Source: Branchinecta lynchi (taxonomy: Eukaryota > Arthropoda > Branchiopoda > Anostraca > Branchinectidae). Taken from it: a stretch of DNA of 64,000 nucleotides. This document shows positions 57,168-64,000 of this stretch, one piece after another (position 1 is the stretch's first letter; each line of letters opens with the position of its first letter). A model generated the notes under the pieces. That model had not been told where the DNA came from. It did no database searches and was given only the letters and a program-made list of their open reading frames with translations. The position numbers and the translations under genes were made by a program. The stretch lies in contig JAKZAP010000008.1 in the NCBI GenBank assembly GCA_023053575.1, positions 8,110,034 to 8,174,033 of the forward strand. The letters run 5' to 3'.

Positions 57168-57520
57168 GGGCCGAGAAGGTGGGAGACACCATCTTTTTTC
57201 GATGGGTCGGCTTTTTACGAACACACTGTTATCTTTGTTTCCCCCAAAATACTCACGGCAGTCAACGTTATCCACAACTTACTTGAACACAATTCACTCC
57301 TGAACGCCAACCCGCCATTGTTAATTAACTATTCATTGGTCTCCTGTCGCTGGTCAAACGATTACAAAAAACTTCATGAAGATCGAGTGGCGTGTAAGAG
57401 GATTAAAAAAACCAAGTATATCACCCTGTGGACGTTTAGATATGTCGGAAGAAGAAACCGTCGGCCAGTTTGACATTTTTTGGTCTCGGAAGCTGAATAG
57501 TATTTAGCTCAATTGCAGAA
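57168..57520 (+). repeat. ~350-bp repeat shared with 63330-63690
   Basis: Both copies carry TTTTTACGAACACACT, GTTATCCACAA, CGAGTGGC and a short frame starting ATGTCGGAA. The frame reads MSEEETVGQFDIFWSRKLN here and MSEQEIIGKFDILWSRKLN in the other copy. Confidence 0.75.
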
Positions 57521-58310
57521 TCTTCAAGAAACATCGAAATCTCCCCCACCAAGTCAGTTACCATCGTTTGTTGCCGAGTGCAACGTCTCTAAATTGATAA
57601 TTAACACGAATAAGTCAAAGGTCTTACGCTTCAATCTGTTGAAGCGCACTTTCAGCCAACCGCATGTTCCGGTTCCGATTGTCGACTCAATAAAGATTTT
57701 GGGAGTTACTTTTTCCAGTGATTGTTCTTTCGCCTTGCACGTTGAAAATGTTGTCAAAAACGGAAAGTACAATGTGTAGATTTGGCTGTGATGTAGTGCC
57801 TCTTGCTAGCTTATCTTACATACGTCCGTCCAGTTCTGGAATATGCAAGCCCACTATGCGGACCTGCAGCCCTGCGTACTGTATACCTCATCCAAGAACT
57901 TGAGTCAGTGCAAAAGCGGGCCTTGTTCATTATTATTGGCGATCGACAGCTATCTTATGGTGAAGCGCTTGCTAAACTCAATCTCCCCCACGTTGGCCCA
58001 AAGATACGAGCAGATTATCCTGAGGTTTGGGAAGTTACTTCTCTCCAAACCCCAGCATCGAGACATGTTACCACCCACTGCACCGCCCAGCAACCGTACA
58101 CGTCACCAAAATAAACTGGTTCCAGTAAGTTTGCGAACGATCCGCCACGCAAATTCGTTTGTACCTTTTTCACGAATTTGCTAAACAAAGCCCAGTAATA
58201 TTTTCTCTTTTTTTTTGTTTTTTTGTGTTGGTTTGTTATTTAGTATAGTGAAGCAACGCAAATTAGCTGTCAGCTACGATTTTGTCTAAATAAACCTATC
58301 TCTCTCTCAT
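57510..58310 (+). pseudogene. 5'-truncated, frameshifted non-LTR retrotransposon
   Basis: Reads INTNKSKVLRF, IKILGVTFSSDCSFALHVEN, then YVRPVLEYASPLCGPAA and ESVQKRALFIIIGD, then in another frame NKLVPVSLRTIRHANSFVPF. These are the end of the RT and the C-terminal segment of CR1/jockey-like elements. Needs at least two frame changes. A probable 3' end with AATAAA and a TCTC run lies near 58310. Confidence 0.85.
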
Positions 58311-59106
58311 TTAATATAATAAATTAATTCTTTGGACTTACTGGAATTAACGAGAAAAATAAACACAATACTTAAAGAAATCGATAATGCAAATAATTAG
58401 TTTAATTTTTCTACACATTTTCTATATGCCTGCTACAATAAAAACATTTTGTTAGATCTAAAGTCAAAGTATGATTCCATCCTCCCCATGTCGGGGGCGT
58501 CCGACCCACACCGATAGATGACCCAGCGGTCGGATCGAGTCGTGGCTTCATCTTGGGTCTTGGGGGGAGGGGGGGGGATCTACACGTTGCAAGTGCTAGA
58601 ATGCTTATGATATAACTCCTTCAATAATGCCGTAATTCTGTTCAGCCAGATGAGTAAGATATATTTTTGAAGAAATTTAAATTTTTGGTCGTGGAAATCA
58701 TTTTTTCTTTATCACTAAGGACGAAACTACCGAGAAAACTTGGCGCGCTTTGAAAACGTGTATATAAAATCTTTCTTTCGACAAGCACACAGAAAAACCC
58801 TAACGAAACGATGACGACGTCAAAACACAGAAACGAAAGGAAAAGTTATAACCAAACAAAATTTCGACACCTAGCAGTGCATCAACACGAAGACCGTTAA
58901 TCTAAAAAAAATCACAAAACAAAGGATTCTAACGTGAAATATACGTAATCGACCAATTAAATACGACAGAAATTCGAAAATCAAATTTCTCTAATTCCCT
59001 TAACAGATTCCTCACTAGATGAACATCGCAAGTAAAGTCAGCCATTGGGAACCATACACGTACCTTATACACGCCTAATAGTGATAGCATGAATATAAGC
59101 CTATAT
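58311..59106. other. Unassigned stretch
   Basis: AT-rich, with a G-run at 58562-58578 and no recognisable gene or repeat. Confidence 0.4.
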
Positions 59107-59630
59107 GGCGTACTCTCGCCGCCCCCGAGACTCCTAGACGAGTCGAAGGGGATCACGAAAACAGAGGGAGTCACTTCTTGAAGAGACTCCCAGACGACAA
59201 CGAGAACGCGGGGAATGCTTATAAACAGATTTCATTCGAAAATTCGTATATGTACGTCTTTGCCAGGTTTACTAGTCTCTGAAGATTATGGTCAACTTTA
59301 CTGTCACTTTCGTTTATTTGCATTTTTTATTTAATTTTGCAACTATATTATTGAACGAAAAAATCTTAATCACAATAAAAAGTGAACTTTTTCTCAAAAT
59401 GAGTCTTATCCCACAATTAAACTCACGACTGATGAAAGGAATTCTGTTTAACGAACCCCAACATCTGTTTTTCGAAGTACCTACTAGCCTGTCCCATTAG
59501 TTTCCAAAATCAACTGCCAATCGAATCTGAAAGTTCCTTTTTGATGATGCGATGACAATCGGAGCATTTCCCCGTCCGAGAGGACTCGAGAATGTGCGAA
59601 ATAAGTCCCAGGGAAAAACAAAAACACAGG
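59107..59630 (-). mobile_element. AGGCGTATTCTCGCCG MITE, copy 6 (degenerate)
   Basis: GGCGTACTCTCGCCGCCCC at the left. The interior keeps GAACGCGGGGAATGCTT and CCCGTCCGAGAGGACTCG; the right end is lost. Longer than other copies, so probably interrupted. Confidence 0.6.
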
Positions 59631-59759
59631 TACACCACTGTGCGGGTCCGCGCCTACACCCCTACTGATTTCGCAAAAACTAAACTACACCACGTTGGCG
59701 CCAGCAGTGGTTTCCGTCTATTGTATATTAAAGAAAAAAAAAAGAGAACTCTCTCATCT

Positions 59760-59880
59760 GACATGCATTGTTGATGGAATTTTTAACTCGGATCACTTCG
59801 ACTACTCAAAATTTCTTAGAGTTATTTAGAAGCGAAAGCCTTTTCTCTTGCTTTGTATTATTATTATGATTATTATGCTG
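59760..59880 (+). repeat. Copy of the retroelement 3' tail seen at 20.46-20.57 kb
   Basis: TGCATTGTTGATGGAATTTT and CAAAATTTCTTAGAGTTATT match the tail after the RT remnant at 20.3 kb. Confidence 0.75.
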
Positions 59881-59896
59881 CCCTGTACACCTTCAT

Positions 59897-60087
59897 AGTG
59901 CGAACACACTATCAGGGTCACGAGCTCCCGAACTGGAATTCCTGTCCGGATTTTCGCCATCATCATCACTTCCATATCGAAAAGTTAAAATTTTTTCAAC
60001 TTTTCCATATGGAATTGATGATGGTGCCGAAAATCCGGGTAGGAATTCCAGACCGGGAGCTCCCGATCCTGATCGTGTGTTCGCACT
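59897..60087. mobile_element. 190-bp foldback
   Basis: Near-perfect palindrome with ends AGTGCGAACACAC and GTGTGTTCGCACT; arms include CGAGCTCCCG and GGAATTCC; ~20-base centre. Confidence 0.88.
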
Positions 60088-60189
60088 TTCACAGATGAAA
60101 CAGTATCAACACTCCCGTAAAGTCAAAGAGCCATCTACCGACTTGAAATAAACCTACCGCGACAGAGGAAGACTGCGGAGATATTAATA

Positions 60190-60650
60190 AGTCCAAAGTT
60201 TGATAACATTTATCACACATTTATCACACAGCATCCTTGCGTTAAATATGATGATAGGTGCCCAGAATATTGACCCTTAAAGTGTTATCTTTCATTGAGT
60301 TGGAGGTGGAGACGTAGCCACTTGAGTTCAGTGTAAAACAGGAAAAAATGGAAAAAAAGAAGCTACACGGGAATAAAAAATTTTTTTTTTGCGAAACATG
60401 TAAAAGGATCGTAATATAAATCTCCAGGAACCGTGCATATCAGTGTATTTTATTGACATTTTCCTATGCTATTTTTCGCAACGAACAATTTTCGGAAAAG
60501 ATACAGAGAACTTAACTGAACACAGTGATGAGCATCCATGCTTCAAATATGATCACAGTTGTCGAGAATATCGACCCTTTCAATTGTTATCTTTTAATGA
60601 AATATCACACATTAAAGGGTCATATCATAAATGTTCCTGACATCCGTCAA
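60190..60650. repeat. Diverged direct repeat pair
   Basis: Segments near 60230-60297 and 60520-60600 share GCATCC, AAATATGAT, AGAATAT, GACCCTT and GTTATCTTT in order, spaced about 300 bases. Confidence 0.5.
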
Positions 60651-60690
60651 AAAAGCATATTCACGGGCCCCTACGAGTGACATAAGGAAG

Positions 60691-61104
60691 GAGTATTCTC
60701 GCCGTTCCCCGAGGACTCCTTGGGAATACAAAGGAACGGCGAGAATGGAGGGAATCACTCCACGCGGACTCCGCGTACAGAAACAGCGAGAACACGGGGA
60801 ATGCTTCCAAAATGGATTTTGAACAAAAAAAAATATGCAGTTGACGAAATTAGTCCTGAATCTGATCCACTTTATTTTTGGTTTTATTTATTCTGATTGT
60901 TTTTTATTAATTTTACACTGCACCAACACCAGCAAAAATTGATTCCCCTCCGAATCTGAAAAGGAGTCCTTTTTGATGACGGTGATGATAATCGGAGCAT
61001 TCCCGTCCGTGGGGACTCGTGAGAATACGGGGAGTGAGTCCCCGCGACAAACAAAAACGCGGGGACTCCTCATATGGAGTCGTCGGGGAACGGCGAGAAT
61101 ACGC
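60691..61104 (-). mobile_element. AGGCGTATTCTCGCCG MITE, copy 7
   Basis: AGTATTCTCGCCGTTCCCCG start, GGCGAGAATACGC end. Lies about 340 bases beyond the TBCEL stop codon. Confidence 0.85.
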
Positions 61105-61441
61105 TTCTTTGTCTTCAACCCATATAACACGTAAAGATACATAGAAATAAACACTAGCCTAATGGGCGGATAAGATAACAAGCTCTAACGTCATGAAAAA
61201 TTTTCTTGATCTTTTTTTAACGACACTTCATTTTAGCGATATTGACAGAAATTTGCTTTATGCTTGGAAACACCTAGGAATGCCTACCGGCCTACCAACC
61301 TACCGACGTTCTCACGGTATAGCCGATACTAGACACAATTATATACAAGTAAAGCATAAATTTTACTTCGGTCGTCTTAACTCAAGCTACCGTATAGGCT
61401 ATCACATACACAGAGAGCAGTATGCCACTTTGATGATAAAT

Positions 61442-61763
61442 TCACTGCTTCTCCTCGACGATAAACTCATCTCCATCTTTCAGATGGAGCGTATAAAGCT
61501 GTTTTGTGCCGACTTTCAGCTCATCGGGCCCAAATGCCCCGACCATCCCTCTGTCTACGTAATACAAACGCATTTTCTTTGCACTTAGTCCAATCACTGG
61601 TTCGAGGGTGCGCTTTAAATCACTGACTGTCTTGTAGATGTTGATCTGTTTCGTCAGGGATACTTCTTCGCGTTTTATGACTACAGAGACAATCTTCTTC
61701 GGTGACAGGCTAACCTCAACAAGCTTTTGCAGGCGACCATGAATAACCTCCAAGTCGAAATAT
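61442..61763 (-). CDS. TBCEL: TBCEL last exon: ubiquitin-like domain
   Basis: Acceptor TTTCTGATTTAG. Starts in phase 2 and runs to TGA (61444-61442). YFDLEVIHGRLQKLVEVSL matches the TBCEL linker. The beta-grasp domain ends with the GDEFIVEE strand. Confidence 0.88.
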
Positions 61764-62579
61764 CTAAATCAGAAATTGGTCAGCTATCTATGATCTATTA
61801 ATTAGGTCGCGTGTGGTTCCAGTGAGGTTCTACAACTGACTGGAACATCAACGACTTTAAAGACTAATATCTATACATCTATCTTAACTACGTTAGCCAA
61901 AAAATACGTCTTGCGGCTGCAATAGCCAGCTCGTGCAAAACGGTTCATTCGTAGTACATACTAGAGGCGTATTCTCGCCGTTCCCCGAGAACTCCTCGGG
62001 GAATCGAAGGGAACGGCGAGAATAGAGGGAGCCACTCCACGCAGACTCCGCGTACAGAAAACAGCGAGAACACGAGGAATGCTTCCAAAATGGATTTCTC
62101 GACAGAAAAATATGCGTAATTAGTCTGGATCTACTTTATTTTTGGTTTTGTTTATTCTGATGGTTTTTAATTACTTTTACATTGCACCAACAGCAGCAAA
62201 AAGTCAGTCACCCCTCTGAATCTGAAACAGAGTCCTTTTGATGACGGTGATGATAATCGGAGCGTTCCCGTCCGTGGGAACTCGCGAGAATACGGGGAGT
62301 GAGTCCTCGTGACAAACAAAAACGAGGAGGCTCCTCAAGTTGAGTCCTCAGGGAACGGCGAGAATAATGGTGTAAATGGTGAGAATCTGAGCACTTAGCC
62401 GTAACAATGACGGCTCTGTTTTACCTTGATGGTTTTTCACTCCTCTCCATGTAATAGCGCAAGAATGATCGCTCCGCCCTTTCTCTTTCGTCAGCTGTGA
62501 TGGTTACTCCTCCATTCAAGGTTACCAAATTCGGAAGACGTGCTAGAAGCAGCTGACGCCGAATATCTTCCGAAAGACC
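61442..62579 (-). CDS. TBCEL: Tubulin cofactor E-like protein, last two exons (partial gene)
   Basis: TBCEL is a TBCE relative without the CAP-Gly domain; it disturbs or handles tubulin in the cytosol. Exons in transcript order: 62579-62425 and 61763-61442 (158 aa plus stop), joined in phase 2 to give Arg-Tyr-Phe. The first encodes the end of the leucine-rich repeats and the cap (LLLARLPNLVTLNGG, then ADERERAERSFLRYY). The second encodes the ubiquitin-like C-terminal domain, with KKMRLYYVD and AFGPDELK matching the TBCEL FGPEEMK stretch rather than TBCE. N-terminal exons are not seen up to 64000. The intron holds one ~390-bp MITE. Confidence 0.85.
61976..62367 (-). mobile_element. AGGCGTATTCTCGCCG MITE, copy 8 in TBCEL intron
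   Basis: GGCGTATTCTCGCCGTTCCC start, GGCGAGAATAA end. Occupies most of the 661-base intron between the two TBCEL exons. Confidence 0.85.
62425..62579 (-). CDS. TBCEL: TBCEL exon: LRR cap
   Basis: Acceptor CTTCTTCCAG, donor GTAAAA, 51 codons plus two bases. LARLPNLVTLNGG followed by DERERAE is a classic LRR-cap pattern. Confidence 0.85.
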
Positions 62580-62884
62580 CTGGAAGAAGTACGGTAATCT
62601 TTTCTGACTAAAAACTATCTATTACAAATAGTGTAAGAAGAAACCGAGAAGATAGTACAGCCATGGTATCTCATCCTCTCCACTCCCAAACCCTCCCTCC
62701 CCCCTATGAAAATGTTTGAAGTCGACCAGAACGAGTGGTAAGTTCTAGGGTTCCCAAGCTCTGTCCCGTACCTACAAAACATGCCAGATATGCAAAAAGT
62801 TTTATTCCCGAGTTCGTGAAATATTTTAACGAAGCGTGACTTCTTTTAACCGTACTGACATTAGATACATATACTGAGCGGGTT

Positions 62885-63175
62885 CCATCCTACTTACCGT
62901 AGTTACTATGCATGACGTCACGAATTCTGGCTTTTTGCCGTCAAGGCTGGAACGATTTTTCTATTTTCCAGCAGAATATCATGCCACGGGCGAATCCGAC
63001 CAATCACGTTACAGAGATCCGTAGTTACTACGCTTATTACGCTCCAAAGCGCGGTAAACCAATGGTTACTATTTCGAGAAGGTTGCAACGGTCAGCGTAG
63101 TAACTGTTGGTGACGTTGGAACGGAAATAGTAAATAATAATTACTATTTGTAGAAGGGTGGAACACGCTCATTGT
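62885..63175 (+). repeat. ~235-bp repeat, partner of 17060-17295
   Basis: GACGTCACGAATTCTGGC, GCAGAATATCATGCCACGGG and the partly palindromic ends match the other copy in reverse. The open frame across it is therefore repeat sequence, not a TBCEL exon. Confidence 0.7.
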
Positions 63176-63329
63176 AATTTTTTCTGTCTGTTTGACAATA
63201 ATCACAAATTTGGTTTATAACCACGATAGTCGATTTTTACAATAAACTTTCTATCTATCTATATCAGAAGTCTGTATCCATGAGCATTTCGCCGTACCCT
63301 TCGTTTCCATATGTTAGAGAATTTGTTTA

Positions 63330-63690
63330 GTGTGGACGGAGAAGGTGGCAAACATCATTATCTTTGGATGGGTAAGATTTTTACGAACACACTCAAACAT
63401 CTGCTTTCTTCAAAATCCTCATCGTAGCCAAGGTTATCCACAAATTACTGGAACTAAATTCGATTTTGAAACCAAGGTGGCCATTGCTCATTAATTATTC
63501 AGTGATCGGGTACTAGACCTTCGCGAATATCGAGTGGCAAGTAAGAGGATTAATATAACTTAGTATATTTAGAGACGATATTCCGTGAACCTTTAAATAT
63601 GTCGGAACAGGAAATCATCGGCAAGTTTGACATTTTATGGTCTCGGAAGCTGAATATTATTCAGCTACATTTCGGAATCTTAAAGTTTAA
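63330..63690 (+). repeat. Second copy of the MSEEE-frame repeat
   Basis: Matches 57168-57520. Keeps the short frame from the ATG near 63598 through FDILWSRKLN. Confidence 0.75.
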
Positions 63691-64000
63691 CTGAACAGGC
63701 AACTTATTTTTACATCTTAGATTCAAATACATTGAATTATTACAACACCTATTGGGGATTTTCATTCTGTCCACAGTAGTCTTCAGTAGGGACGTTGGGA
63801 ATGTGGACGCTTTCCCATGGTGAATCCGTCCACAATTCGCCCGCGAAAATCACTATCACTAGCTAGCACTAGCTAGCACTAGTTTTTGGCACTGCAGACT
63901 GCAGACACTTATTTGTTTATTTGATACACAATTTATTTACTCGTTTGCTGCTGGTATTGTTGCCAAATGTTCCAGGCACCATAGAGATATCACAAAAACG
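63691..64000. other. Window end
   Basis: No gene seen. A small ACTAGCTAGC repeat lies at 63858-63882. Further TBCEL exons should lie at higher coordinates. Confidence 0.4.

Noticed and set aside
62912..63100. Open frame that might be another TBCEL exon
   Set aside because: It lies wholly in a repeat also present inverted in adaptor intron 4.

Overview
This is a window of animal nuclear DNA, almost certainly from an invertebrate. Its genes are split by GT-AG introns, their proteins belong to metazoan families, and more than half of the sequence is dispersed repeats. I cannot name the phylum from sequence alone. No bacterial operon, CRISPR array, rRNA or tRNA was seen.

Three genes are supported. 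(1) Plus strand, 14144-39756: a complete 12-exon gene for an adaptor of the SLP-76/BLNK/CLNK family. It has an N-terminal SAM domain, two YEIP phosphotyrosine-type motifs, proline-rich segments and a C-terminal SH2 domain. All splice phases agree and give 768 aa. (2) Minus strand, 54249-47809: a complete 3-exon gene for translation elongation factor 1B delta (EEF1D). It has a six-leucine heptad zipper, an acidic CK2-type segment and the guanine-exchange domain, with a TATA box just upstream and an AATAAA signal after the stop. (3) Minus strand, 62579-61442: the last two exons of TBCEL (tubulin cofactor E-like), with the LRR cap and ubiquitin-like domain. The rest of that gene lies upstream, beyond the window or in short exons I could not see.

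The remainder is mobile DNA. Main families: degenerate ~145-bp arrays built on CCAAGTTTCATC (1-1622, 9560-10330, 25150-25330, 40349-44618, 56430-57095), some ending in perfect hairpins; a second periodic family (~135-bp unit) bounded by GGATCC palindromes and GTCC/GTCTG runs (1.7, 2.8-3.9, 6.4, 7.6, 29.4-30.7 kb); three hAT-type elements with perfect 8-bp target duplications (21862, 30711, 45189); eight copies of a ~400-bp element with AGGCGTATTCTCGCCG ends; CACTGTCGG/TA MITEs; foldbacks; and decayed non-LTR reverse transcriptases (7.1-7.6, 20.3, 57.5-58.2 kb). Five dispersed repeats carry a motif matching the core of a minimal type-I hammerhead ribozyme.

Layout: 1-14 kb repeats; 14-40 kb the adaptor gene with repeat-filled introns; 40-47 kb arrays and a hAT element; 47.8-54.3 kb EEF1D; 54.6-61.4 kb repeats; 61.4-62.6 kb TBCEL; then intronic or upstream repeats. 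The three genes are not functionally linked: one is a signalling adaptor, one a translation factor, one a tubulin-handling protein.
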